A program made the translations under genes and the position numbers. 64,000 nucleotides of DNA from Daucus carota subsp. sativus. Lineage: Eukaryota; Streptophyta; Magnoliopsida; Apiales; Apiaceae. The stretch lies in the NCBI RefSeq assembly GCF_001625215.2, contig NC_030384.2, positions 27,082,527-27,146,526 of the forward strand. Reading direction: 5' to 3'. Shown here in pieces: positions 11,880 to 21,842 of the stretch (positions within the stretch are counted from its first letter, which is position 1; every line of letters starts with the position of its first letter). Under the pieces are notes generated by a model. The model worked only from the letters and a program-made list of their open reading frames with translations. It searched no databases and had not been told where the DNA came from.

Positions 11880-12135
11880 GGGCGTTATGGAGACAGCTTC
11901 CCAACAAGTTAATTGAACTCGAATAGTAAAGCACTTGAATACGGTCCGTTAATATTCAAATTTGATATCAGCCTTTCACTTGAGTGAGCACTTTGAGATT
12001 TAACCCCAAAATATAGTGATTTGAGTACTCATAGAAGAATTAGCACAGATAGAGGTTTTAAACACAATCGGAAAAAATGCGTAGTTGAAGAAGAATTCAA
12101 CAAAAAATTAAGCTAAACTCGTATATATTGTTGTC

Positions 12136-12279
<144 letters not shown>

Positions 12280-12408
12280 ATGTTACAAATTGTGAGGTAA
12301 TAATATTAGTGTGAAGTGGTAACAACGGTTTCTCAAGAATTCTGTTTCTAATCAATTAACATAGAGTTATGTATTTGTTGATATACAAAAGTTTTGTATC
12401 ATATATCT

Positions 12409-12532
12409 CATTGGATTCCGGAGGAACTACTTCGTTAGGATCGGGGAATTGCTGCAATTCTTCCTGAATAGCCTGGATTCTCCCGTCGAGAGTCACTTCG
12501 GAAGTCTTACCTAAACTCTTCCGACTGAATAT
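12409..12532 (-). pseudogene. atp4: Nuclear mitochondrial insertion: fragment of atp4 (ATP synthase subunit b)
   Basis: Read on the minus strand from 12532, the frame gives IFSRKSLGKTSEVTLDGRIQ followed by AIQEELQQFPDPNEVVPPES. This matches my recollection of the segment just after the membrane anchor of plant mitochondrial AtpF/atp4 (old name orf25). Only about 41 codons are present, with no start, and homology stops abruptly on both sides. A few residues differ from the usual mitochondrial protein (for example Leu and Asp in the EELQQFPDP part), as expected for a non-functional nuclear copy. It lies about 130 bp from the long AT array. It is most likely a NUMT left by double-strand-break repair. 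Confidence 0.8.
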
Positions 12533-13631
12533 GATAACTTATCTCTTTGTTACAATAGTCGTACAATTCTATGAAGATAACTCCATTTTAAGCTGCCAAT
12601 ATTATAGTTCGCTTGGTGTTGTGACATATATTGTGACATAATTAAACTCAACTAATTTTTTCTTAAGATGCGTAATTTTTTCAAAAGGGAGATGTAAAAT
12701 GGGACGGGGGAATATTTCTTAATTGTTTGTAATAACTCTACCTTGTTGAATTCCAACCTGATTCTCGCTCAATGCATAAAAGAGTCTAGTTTTAACAATC
12801 CGAGCGAACTTAAACGAGCTCAACCCCAGCTTATAGCAGACAAGTAAAAAAATACAGCTCACATTCATGAGTAGATAAAATACATGAATACGCTTTTATA
12901 TGTTTGAGTTTAAGTTAAGAATAATCCATGTTCGAACCTACTTAAACAAGCCGAGTTCAAGTTTGTTCTCATTATATGAGAATAGGCCACATGACACACA
13001 CCTCATGTGCACCAGGTACATGTACTTAATTTTATTTCAGTTGAAGTTAACCCCAACATTTACCTTAAGAAAGAATCTGCATATTCCTTTTGCTATACCT
13101 CTACAAGTTTCTGATACAGGGTATGACTATTCCTACTTTTTGGCCAACCAACAACGACTCTTAACCAGTAGAAAAGATAACAAAGAACAAAATAGTAGTA
13201 ACAAGTAGCAGTCAAGTAGTAACAAGTAGCGGTCAAGTGTTGTTCTAAACAGTACCATTCGACCACCGGTATCCGATGGTATCTCCCATGCTTCTTTACG
13301 GGTCACAAGTCTAAATCTTGTTAAAGACAAGGAGGGTGCGTGAATGTCAGTACTACTTAGTGGGATATTAATATATTATACATGTCCATTTCACTCTAAT
13401 TTTTATTAACTAATTTAATTTTATTAGTGATCAAAATTCATCTAGGCTTAAATATACTACCATAGTTGTTAGGAGTTGTCCCATATTGGTTATGGCCTTA
13501 TAGGAAAGGCAGAAAGCTAGAATATAAGCAGCCAGAGCAACTCCAATAAAACAAATCTTTTTGGGAGGTGCGCAAAAACAAAGTCGTGCGGACTCAACAA
13601 TGGTGTGGAATGTAGAGGCTTTCCTTGGAGC
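12533..13631. other. Intergenic, upstream of the DUF1635 gene
   Basis: No gene or clear transposon was recognised. Two short opposing open frames (about 12900-13330) show no family features and overlap a GTAGTAACAAGTAGC(A/G)GTCAA direct repeat at 13194-13234. The upstream promoter of the DUF1635 gene should be in the last few hundred bases. Confidence 0.5.
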
Positions 13632-13640
13632 TTATATATA
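13632..13640 (+). promoter_or_regulatory. Probable TATA box of the DUF1635 gene
   Basis: TTATATATA lies 87-95 bp upstream of the ATG at 13727, which would leave a 5' UTR of about 60 bases. A second weaker candidate (AATATAAG) lies near 13522. Confidence 0.5.
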
Positions 13641-13726
13641 GTGCCACAAGAGATCTGGTCAACTAATGCTTCTATAAAATTATAGTAACCAACACTCCTC
13701 TTTCTAATAACATCCTCTGCAACCAT

Positions 13727-14639
13727 ATGGAACAACAAAGTCCACTTCTTTCTTGGCCTTATTATTTCCAAGGAAAGGTTAGATTTTTCTTTTCTTTTTT
13801 AGTGCTAGTTCTTGTTTATGAATTATGCAGAATGATTCGGCCCTTCTGTTTTACAAGACTATTTCTTAGTTCCTTTGTTTATTCTTCGTGTAATATTCAG
13901 ATAAACGGCAAAATAAGAAATTGAATTTCTGGTTGAAATTGTGCAGACAATGGAGGAGCTATCACAGTCCCTTTTAATGACAACTTTGGAGCTAGAAACC
14001 ACAAGGATGAGAGCTCAAGAAGAGATGAAACTAAGGGATGATCAGTTACTTCAACTCGCGGACATGTTGGAACAAACCATCAGAGACAGAGATGAAGCTC
14101 AAGAGAAATGCCAACAACTCTTATTTGACAACCTACTACTCCAACAGCAACAAATGCAGCCACAACAACACTTTCATCCAAAAACTCAAAGAGCTCCACA
14201 TTCCGGAATCTCAAGCCTCCAAGATGATCCAAGGAACGGAAACCTCTCTTCATCAGACTGCGAAGAAAGCATTGTTTCTTCATCAAGTGAAGAGAAAGAT
14301 GAGGACTTTTACTTGCCATTGCTCACCAATAAACCATTGCCTGAAAATGGAAAATTTTTACAAGCTGTGATGAAAGCAGGGCCATTGCTTAACACCATTC
14401 TTCTTGCTGGACCTCTCCCAAACTGGCAACACCCTCCACCACCACTTGACAGTCATCAGATTCCCCTGCCTCCGGTCATCGTCCCGCAACCATCATTAGC
14501 ACTACCAGAACATCATCATGTCCACCACCAAGACTCTTTTGTGGATGTTACTACTTCTAACAACATTAGCAAGTTTGTTGTGATTAACAAGAAAAGGAGC
14601 TTTAGTGAAGTCATTGATTCATCCACAGAAACTAGGTGA
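13727..14639 (+). CDS. DUF1635 coiled-coil protein, two exons
   Basis: Exon 1 is 13727-13777 (17 codons, MEQQSPLLSWPYYFQGK) and exon 2 is 13947-14639. The intron 13778-13946 starts GTTAGA and ends TGTGCAG, and both junctions fall between codons. The spliced product is 247 residues. The start SPLLSW..YFQGK, the following TMEELSQSLLMTTLELETTR and the coiled coil with repeated E/Q/R heptads (about residues 18-72) are the hallmarks of plant DUF1635 proteins. So is the later LLTNKPLPENGKFLQAVMKA-GPLL block. The rest is low-complexity, with Ser/Glu-rich, Pro-rich and His-rich parts. The biochemical role of the family is unknown. The 51-bp first exon is easily missed, and its loss would remove the conserved N-terminus. 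Confidence 0.93.
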
Positions 14640-15289
14640 CATTGTGGCTACAGTCTACAAATTAGTGCATGTAGTGATATCTTTGTAATCTACAAAAATT
14701 AAAACTACCCTTTTGTTTTTTATGTTTAAAAGTAATTTTAGAAAAGACTCAAGTCAGAAGTTAAGTGGTGTAATACTGCAGAAATAAGAGGAGTTTCCCT
14801 TTTTCTTAGTACTACTGGTTGTGGTTGATTACTTGGAAATTATCTTTGTTTGTTCACATTAAATCTCTGTCTTCACTTGGTATGATTTTTGTGATAGGAA
14901 TAAGTGGCAGTACATGTGTTCATGCAGTACTGATGTAGACATGTAGTTATGTTGACATCACACAATAACATAATTTGGTGAACATCTTATGCTTATAAAA
15001 ACTAATTTTGATACTTGTTAAAACTAACTAATTGATAATTTATAAATATGTTACTGGATAATGAACTTTCAATAGAATTACGATTACCATATGTTATATT
15101 TATTACTTTCATTGTTATATTTATGTAATAATAAAGAATATTTATATATGATATCTTATATGTTTGGTAATATTCAATACTCAATATTATTATTGATATA
15201 CATGTAGAAATTAGATTTATTCAATATATTAAGAGGAACAGATTTGATAAATTGGACCGATTGAAATTTGGGGAAATTATTTATTTATT
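14640..15289. other. 3' flank of the DUF1635 gene, no further gene seen
   Basis: Probable 3' UTR followed by AT-rich DNA. The short minus-strand open frame at 15002-15184 is AT-driven and has no support. Confidence 0.5.
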
Positions 15290-15299
15290 TCAGGGAGTT

Positions 15300-15442
15300 T
15301 TTTTTTTTTTTTGACTAATATGGCTTATAGCCTTACAAAGTGAATATATGTTCGAAGATATTCTCAGGGTGAGCCAGAGTCGAACCCATGACCTGGGACG
15401 ACAGAGGATAAACCCCCACTGGGTTATCCGATCGTGCTCATC
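15300..15442 (-). mobile_element. tRNA-derived SINE with 10-bp target-site duplication
   Basis: On the minus strand the element starts TGAGCACGATCGGATAACCC, with an A-box-like GGATAACCCAGTGGG and a B-box-like GGGTTCGACTC about 45 bases further on. It ends in an A tract, seen as the T run from 15300 on the plus strand. Perfect direct repeats TCAGGGAGTT flank it (15290-15299 and 15443-15452), as expected for target-primed retroposition. The head does not fold as a real tRNA, so this is not a tRNA gene. A relative with the same head lies at 61356-61494. Confidence 0.88.
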
Positions 15443-15452
15443 TCAGGGAGTT

Positions 15453-16153
15453 AAGAAAGCCGAGATATATGAATATCTTTTGTTTTGACAAAATGCCCTT
15501 ATTTATTTCAATCCATGAAATGAGTATATTTCTCGGGTCAGCCAGAATCGGAAATATCTCTTTCACACGATTCAATGTATCGAATATATATGATTTGGTC
15601 GATCAACAGTAAAATCTCTAACCGCCAATCCAATTAACTGTGCATGAACATGCATGAACAAGGGAAAGAGGAAGCGAGGAACACCGGGACATGATGAAAG
15701 TCCGAGAGGTAACCTCGTCGGGTGCATCAGCCGTGACCCACGAATCTGAAATTAGATTTGTTGCTAATGGGGATGTTTGGGTTATTACATACCTTGATTT
15801 GATATCTGAAATCATTTCTTCATTTCTATTTCACCTTTTTCTTTTCTCTTTTAGCCCCACGCTTGTAATTTGTATTGGATGGCTACAGTCGGCAGCCTTC
15901 TTTGGCTTTTTAATCATCACATTTCGTTTTACATTAACATTGTTTTCTCACAAGCAAACAAGTCACAAAGTTTTGAAAAAGAAAAAAGAAGGTGAGTTGC
16001 AGCTATATGTCCACAGCATATCATATTTTAAACTACCAAAACACCCTTTTATTATTCCACTAATAACTCCAGATTACCTTGACTGACTACCTAACCGGCT
16101 TTTCACTTCCTACCAATGTTTCGATTTTTTCTCGTGCGTATCTTTATCAAGAG
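15453..16153. other. Intergenic, no gene supported
   Basis: A 131-codon open frame from 15691 begins with an ordinary-looking MMKVREVTSSGASAVTHESE but soon turns into Phe/Ser-rich low-complexity sequence. It has no recognisable domain and no homologue I know. It could be a small exon or chance. Confidence 0.4.
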
Positions 16154-16283
16154 AAAACTGCATGTTGTGGCCTGTGGGGGTGTGGTGTTCATTTGGCTCA
16201 GCCGCGTCCCCTTCCGACGAAAAGCGCTCAAGCATCCCGAGAACGCCCCAAGGCGTCGGCACCAGCGTCCGCGCACCGATGCA
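16154..16283. mobile_element. GC-rich 130-bp insertion between 10-bp direct repeats
   Basis: TTATCAAGAG occurs at 16144-16153 and again at 16284-16293, and the 130 bp between are much more GC-rich than the surroundings (words such as GGCGTCGGCACC). The direct repeats suggest a target-site duplication. The ends show only a weak inverted match (CTGCATG / ATGCAT), so the class is unclear (Mutator-like or other). Confidence 0.5.
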
Positions 16284-16513
16284 TTATCAAGAGGAAATTG
16301 CCCAAAATTGTTTGATAAATTTAGTTACTTGAAGTGAACTTGATAACGAGTCTGAGTCAAATTCGAACTATTCGATATTATGAACACTTTCCATTGACAA
16401 ATTAAAATTTTATCATATCGACTCTCTGTTACTTATCAATAATATTAAGAGGCCTAATTCAAAAGGTAATTTCCAACAAAATTGTATTCTTTAGGACTCT
16501 GCTCTAAAGACTA

Positions 16514-16997
16514 CTCCATCCCTCCGTCCCTCTAAGATATATATACATTTGTATACATTTGTATTTGATACGGAGATTAAGAAAATTGTATAAAGTAATG
16601 TGAAGAGAAAGAAAAATAGGTAAAATGATGAGACCCGTTAATATTTAAGTGAGATTTGAAAAAGTGGATGAAGATAGTGGTTGGGTGGGATTTTTATTAT
16701 AGGGGTTTGTCTAGTGTGTGCCCATGGGCACATGCTATGCGCGGAATGTGATATGTTTGGGAGGTTTTGATTGGTGTGATTGTTGTATTTGCAGGGGGTC
16801 CACCATTATTAAGATAGGAGAGCCAATCAAAACCTCCCAAACATCTTAAATTTTACGCTTAGCACGTGCCCATGGGCACACACTAAAAAACCGTTATTAT
16901 AAAAGTGCTTACTATTTTGGGAAAATTTTGAAATGTATAGAATTGAACGGAACATCCCGAAAAGAAAGGTGTATAGAAACCAAAGGGACAAAGAGAG
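16514..16997. mobile_element. Stowaway-like MITE, interrupted by a second element
   Basis: The left end is CTCCATCCCTCCGTCCCTCT and the right end is a degenerate inverted copy (GGGACAAAGAGAG). Both are flanked by TA (16512-16513 and 16998-16999), the Tc1/mariner target. The interior carries the usual Stowaway words (GTATACATTTGTA and the CATCCCGAAAAG block). An unrelated 192-bp element sits inside at 16702-16893, so it inserted later. Confidence 0.8.
16702..16893. mobile_element. 192-bp MITE nested in a Stowaway, TIR with GTGCCCATGGGCAC palindrome
   Basis: A perfect 8-bp target duplication TTATTATA flanks it (16694-16701 and 16894-16901). The inverted ends share TAGTGTGTGCCCATGGGCAC, itself containing the 14-bp palindrome GTGCCCATGGGCAC. 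The interior has no coding sequence. The 8-bp duplication suggests hAT. An older copy of the same length, in the other orientation, lies at 17744-17933. Confidence 0.85.
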
Positions 16998-17085
16998 TAC
17001 ATAACTAGAAAGGAAAAAGGAAAAAGGAACACAAAGGCCAAGAACTTAATAATATCATTGACCACTCGGAGCTTTTAAGCTTATT

Positions 17086-17433
17086 AGGGCATCTCTAACG
17101 GGGGTGTTAACTAAAATTGCTTAAAATGACAAATCATCAAAAATATTATTATTTTATTTTCTCTCTCCTTTGGCAATTTTTACATAAAAATTTGCTCAAA
17201 TGGTTAGCACCCAAAGTTGCAACATATTTGTACAAGTATAAGTATAACAAGATAGAAAACTATATGTCTTTATCGTGATATATACACTTTTTTCTATTTT
17301 AGGAGGGTGCCAAAAGTTGGCAACTTTGCTTGGCACCCCTTTCACTCCAATAGAGAGCCAAAGAGAGTGCCATGCCACATCATGCCACATGGCATTTTAG
17401 CACTCTTTTTGGCACCCACATTAGAGTTGCTCT
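17086..17433. mobile_element. Probable MITE with AGRGCAWCTCTAAYG ends
   Basis: Left end AGGGCATCTCTAACGGGGGTG-like and right end, reversed, AGAGCAACTCTAATGTGGGTG form imperfect inverted repeats around 350 bp of non-coding DNA containing GGCACCC words. I could not see a convincing target duplication. Confidence 0.6.
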
Positions 17434-17743
17434 TATAAGAATTGATTTAAAGTTTTTAAGCATCTGTTTTGTTATATGAAATTAATAAACATCTACTCCT
17501 TCCTTCCTACTCATTTCTTTTTATGTTTTCTTCACTAATTTACACGCATTTTAAGACTCTGATTAAAAATATAGTTTTATAACTTTTTTTTGAAATTTTC
17601 CTTTTATATATGAATAAAATTTTAAACTATATATTTTTACTCAGAAGAAACAAAAGTTTGAATAATTTATAAAACTATACTTAATCAGAGGTTTAAAATA
17701 CATGCCGAGTCCCCGTCTCCCGATGTAAAGAACTTGATGGAAA

Positions 17744-17933
17744 CGGTTTTTCTATGGTGTGCCCATGAGCACATATTAAACACAAAATTTGATAAATTCT
17801 TCTTGTTTTGATTGGCTTACACTCTAGAATAATGGTGAACCCCCTATAGTTACAACAACCACGCCAATTAAAAACATCCAATTTCATTGATTTCAGTGCT
17901 TAGCATGTGTCAACGAGCACACTAGACAAACCC
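17744..17933. mobile_element. Older copy of the GTGCCCATGGGCAC MITE
   Basis: About 190 bp starting CGGTTTTTCTATGGTGTGCC and ending GCACACTAGACAAACCC. These correspond to the two ends of the element at 16702-16893, in opposite orientation. The palindrome is degraded (GTGCCCATGAGCAC at the left, GTGTCAACGAGCAC at the right) and no target duplication survives. Confidence 0.7.
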
Positions 17934-18606
17934 TATATACTAAGCACTTTATTCTTCTTTTTTCCAAGCGACAGACTTGTATGCCGTTATACATACTTCT
18001 CTTGATCACGAGCTTCTGATTGAATTATAAGCCAAAAAAATATATAGCAGCATTCTATGACTTGTGTCAATATCCTGGTCCACACAGCAATGCCAACAAA
18101 AATACAGGCAGGAATTTTCCATGCCTGCATCACATTGCCTTGACTCCGGCTCACATCTACTACAAATCTTTTCCAGAAACAACCCACAAAGTTTCTATGC
18201 CTGTATCACATAGGTTCGACTGGTAGTCACATGCTGACAAACTTTACTCAGAAACACTGAGTATAAAAACAGCCTCAACTTCACAGTTTCCACGATAGAG
18301 AAGGACAGCATGGACTTTTCTTAGGCTTTGAAGATATTATTCCCCGGATATAACAATGTGCATAGAGTGTATAATGTCTATACAATAGTTACAGGGCAGA
18401 TCGACGTTTTGAGGACACAAAGCAAATTTTTGAGAAACACATATATATATATTTAAATTTTGTTTGGGCAATTCTATAATTTTACAAAATTTAAAATGAT
18501 GAAAAACATAGGGAAAAAAATTTATGGCGGACACGTGCCTCCTAGATGCAGGAAGACAATATTGAGGAAGTCAGGATTTCAAGAAGATCAAGAATAGTAA
18601 ATAGTC

Positions 18607-19042
18607 CATGGTTGTCACGTCGATGAGTCGAGGCGAGTCGATAGACCTCCTGCTAGTCGACTAGTAGTGGACTAGTCGTAGACTAGTCGCTAAAAAATAT
18701 ATATATTTATTATTATTTAAAAATATTTTATATACATATAAACACATACATATATTTGTATTATGCACCTTCCATAAAATTTTATTTCAGATTCTAAGGA
18801 ATTAAGAATCGGACACTTAAAAGAGAAGATGGAAAAGCGAAAATAGTTAACAAAGCAAAGTACACACGATCAAGTAATATATTTATCAAGCTAACAATCG
18901 ACAAATATCAATTATGTGATACTGATGTGATGTGATGTGGCAGTACAGTAAACAAATAACAAAATTTATGCAAAATTAATTATGCAGAATGCAAATTGCA
19001 GAAAAAATAGTCGACTAGTCGGTGGCCCAAACTCTACTAGTC
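18607..19042. mobile_element. Element with reiterated GACTAGTCG motif, right end lost
   Basis: Copies of GACTAGTCG / CTAGTCGACTAG cluster near 18630-18690 and again near 19010-19025 around an AT-rich middle, the same two-sided layout as the hAT elements at 3046 and 3743. The left edge is approximate. The right edge coincides with the start of the LTR element at 19043, which probably inserted into or next to it. No target duplication could be defined. Confidence 0.55.
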
Positions 19043-20104
19043 TGTTGAAAATAAAAACTAGAATTATAACTATAGAACAAGATAGCAATTGATATGTACC
19101 AGAGCGGAACTCTCTTGTGAACTACATTGTATTTCTCCTTGTTATTTCTCCTTGTACCTCTAAAAAGAGATTACATGCCATATTTAAAACAAACGTACTT
19201 GACTCCTAATAGTATTCTACTACTATTCTAATAAATCTCCTAAAACAAGATAGACTCAATATCTCCTACAAACTCTCTAGAACTCCAACAAACATCCAAC
19301 TACTTCAATCTTAAATTAATCCTCCAAATAAATAACTAAACAAATAATAATAATAACTAAATTTAAGATTATTCCAACAATCACCCCCATAATCTTAAAT
19401 TTACTTAACATAATTTATGAAGCACTTCTCTTCATCTGTGATGCACTTCTCACCACCACCAATTTGTTGATGCACTTTTCATCAACACCAATTTGTTGAT
19501 GCACTTCTCATCAACACCCAATTTGTTGATGCACTTCTCATCAACACCATATTCACTGGAGCACTTCTCTCCATCATCCTGAGCACCAAGGCTTCAGCTT
19601 TTTTCTCTAATTTTAACTTCTACTGGCTAGTGCAAACAGAGTAGAAAGTAGCCCCATATGCATCCCATACTGCACATGATGATACCTCCCACTTGCCCAT
19701 ACCACATCAAATCTTTCTCGGCAGCCCTTCTGTTGTAACCACCTTCTCAGCTTGAATTGCTTCTTGAAAATCATATTATTATGCCACAAAGAATCTCGCT
19801 CTGATACCATGTTGAAAATAAAAACTAGAATTATAACTATAGAACAAGATAGCAATTGATATGTACAAGAGCGGAACTCTCTTGTGAACTACATTGTACT
19901 TCTTCTTGTTATTTCTCCTTGTACCTCTAAAAAGAGATTACATGCCATATTTAAAACAAACGTACTTGACTCCTAATAGTATTCTACTACTATTCTAATA
20001 AATCTTCTAAAACAAGATAGACTCAATATCTCCTACAAACTCTCTAGAACTCCAACAAACATCCAACTACTTCAATCTTAAATTAATCCTCCAAATAAAT
20101 AACT
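19043..20104 (-). mobile_element. TRIM-like miniature LTR retrotransposon
   Basis: Two direct LTRs lie at 19043-19379 (337 bp, complete, TGTTG...CAACA) and 19810-20104 (295 bp). They differ at only four positions over the shared 295 bp. The right copy lacks the last 42 bp. Reading on the minus strand, the right LTR is the 5' LTR. It abuts the primer-binding site TGGTATCAGAGC (19798-19809 reversed), complementary to initiator tRNA-Met. A purine-rich tract GGGGGTGA precedes the other LTR near 19380-19389. The internal part is only about 430 bp and has no gag or pol. The low LTR divergence indicates a fairly recent insertion, while the truncated LTR removed any target duplication. Confidence 0.9.
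19439..19556. repeat. About four tandem copies of a 28-29-bp unit inside the TRIM
   Basis: Units of the form GATGCACTTCTCATCAACAC followed by CAATTTGTT are repeated in tandem with a few substitutions, followed by decayed partial copies (GGAGCACTTCTCTCCATC). They lie in the internal domain of the LTR element. The repeats are contiguous with no unique spacers, so this is a minisatellite. Confidence 0.85.
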
Positions 20105-20164
20105 ATTTATTTTTAATTGTTTGGTTGTTTTATTTGATTTAAATAAAAATAAATAGGAGATAAA

Positions 20165-20250
20165 TTTTTAAAAATCTAAAAATATTATCCAAAATACTAG
20201 AATTCATAATCTTTCATTTAGATGTAATACCATTCATAAAAAATGTGTGA
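20165..20250. repeat. Dispersed repeat similar to 4549-4660
   Basis: Words such as AAAATCTA, ACTAGAATT and CTTTTCATTT / CTTTCATTT occur in the same order in both places, so an unidentified dispersed element is present in both. Confidence 0.45.
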
Positions 20251-20539
20251 AACTCAATATATAATACTTTCAAAATTTCGACTAACGATAGAGTGATATT
20301 TTTGATACAAATTTTTCTAACGAATGTCTCATTTGAGTCAATTTGGAAATCAGTGACTCAATTGATACATTTGGACGAAACGAGCGACCTACTTGATATG
20401 TATCCCTATAATTTAATATCTTTTTTAAAATATAATTAAAATCTAATATACAAATTCATAATATATTTCAAACTTTCAATTCTTGTTTTGCAATTTTAAG
20501 TTTAATTTTGTTGTTAAAATTATTATTGATAGAAAAATT

Positions 20540-20702
20540 TTAACCGAAACCAAACCGAACCAAACTGTTTTAAATGGATCGGTTTGGTTCGGTTTTTTTA
20601 CTTAACGGTTTGGTTTCGGATTAAAGTTTTGGAAAACCGATAATTATGGTTTGGTTCGGTTTGGACCTCAAAACCGTCCAAACCGACCGATGCTCACGCC
20701 TA
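20540..20702. mobile_element. Fragment of the CCGAACC-type hAT element
   Basis: Copies of AAACCGAACC / GGTTTGGTTCGG fill the segment. The right edge, reversed, reads TAGGCGTGAGCATCGGTCGG, close to the left terminus of the element at 3743. The left terminus is missing, so this is a truncated or decayed copy. Confidence 0.7.
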
Positions 20703-21390
20703 AATATAATCATCCCAAATTACGAAAAGTTTTGGAAAAATAATTTGGGATAATGTATATGAAATTTAGTTTTGTTTAATATTTTTTTTCTATAATTTTT
20801 TTGTGAAGTTATCTAAAATTATTGTAGTTTAGTATTAATACAGTTTCAAAAACACAGAAAGAACCAATGAAATGAAGCTATAACCTATAATCCCCGAGAA
20901 TCAACGCAATTCTCTCGCCCCAGTTCGGCCCGAACAGTTTAAGCGCGACTTGGTGCCATGAAAAGCCCAAAGCCTTCTCCAGTCTCCAGCTAAGTTCCAT
21001 TAACACACTTATCCTTCTCTTAAAATGAAAATTTTTGTGGAATCATAAACACTATATATTTTAACGAAAATTAATTCTCACGAACGAATTTACAAAGTTT
21101 TGCAAAAAAGCGTCATATCACAAGGTCCCCGGCGTAATTTGACACATTTTTACAAACATCACTAAAGTCTACAAGAAATTTCAGCAAGTCCATCGCACTA
21201 AGGGCCTGACGAATTGAACTTAACATTACATCTTTTTATGTCAGCGTTAAAGGAAAAATTACTAATCATTTGGACCTATTGTTTTGGGCCTAGTCAGTGA
21301 CTCAGTGGAGGCGAGGCTTGAATTTGAATGTTCTTTGTCGGCCTCGTGTTATTAGTAGACGTGGGTCATACATATATTAGTCCATTAGGA
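20703..21390. other. Intergenic, nothing recognised
   Basis: AT-rich sequence with no open frame of note, no recognised transposon ends and no RNA gene. Confidence 0.4.
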
Positions 21391-21842
21391 GGGGTGTATT
21401 GGATTGAGATTTTAAAGTATTTTTTTGCATTCATGAAATCCGAGAGTATTCGATTGGGATTGTTTGAAATTCATTAAAATCTTGAGGTATTCAATTGGGA
21501 TTTTAAATTATGCTACAAAATCTGGTGGTATTCAATTGGGATTTTATGCTTTAAAATGCGATAGTATTCAATTGGGATTGTTTAAAATCCATTAAAATCT
21601 GATGGTATTCAAATGCTGATGGATTTTTTTGGATTTCATAAAATGATGGATTTTGTGGCATTCTTATGTGTATTTCAAGTTTTTTGAAATCCCATCAAAA
21701 TCAATGGGATTTTGAAGCATTGTGCTTCCTATCGACTCTTCGACATTTGATCAAGAATCCGCACAAAATCAAAATCACATACAATCCATTAAAATCCATA
21801 GACTAAAAACAATCCATTAAAATCTCAATCGAATACACCGCG
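21391..21842. mobile_element. MITE with GGTGTATTSGATTGAGATTTT ends and internal direct repeats
   Basis: The left end GGGGTGTATTGGATTGAGAT and the reversed right end GCGGTGTATTCGATTGAGAT are inverted repeats of more than 25 bp with few mismatches. Inside, a unit like GGTATTCAATTGGGATTTTA recurs at least four times in the left half. The class is uncertain (Tourist-like ends) because I could not identify the target duplication. Confidence 0.75.

Noticed and set aside
13450..13530. snRNA-like promoter (GTCCCATATTG then AATATAAG)
   Set aside because: The upstream element deviates from RTCCCACATCG at two positions and no snRNA sequence follows at the expected distance.
15360..15440. Possible tRNA gene from GGTTCGA and A-box-like words
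   Set aside because: There is no cloverleaf; poly(A) tail and target duplication show a SINE.
19439..19556. CRISPR-like array of 28-29-bp repeats
   Set aside because: The units are contiguous without unique spacers, lie inside an LTR element and the genome is a plant's.
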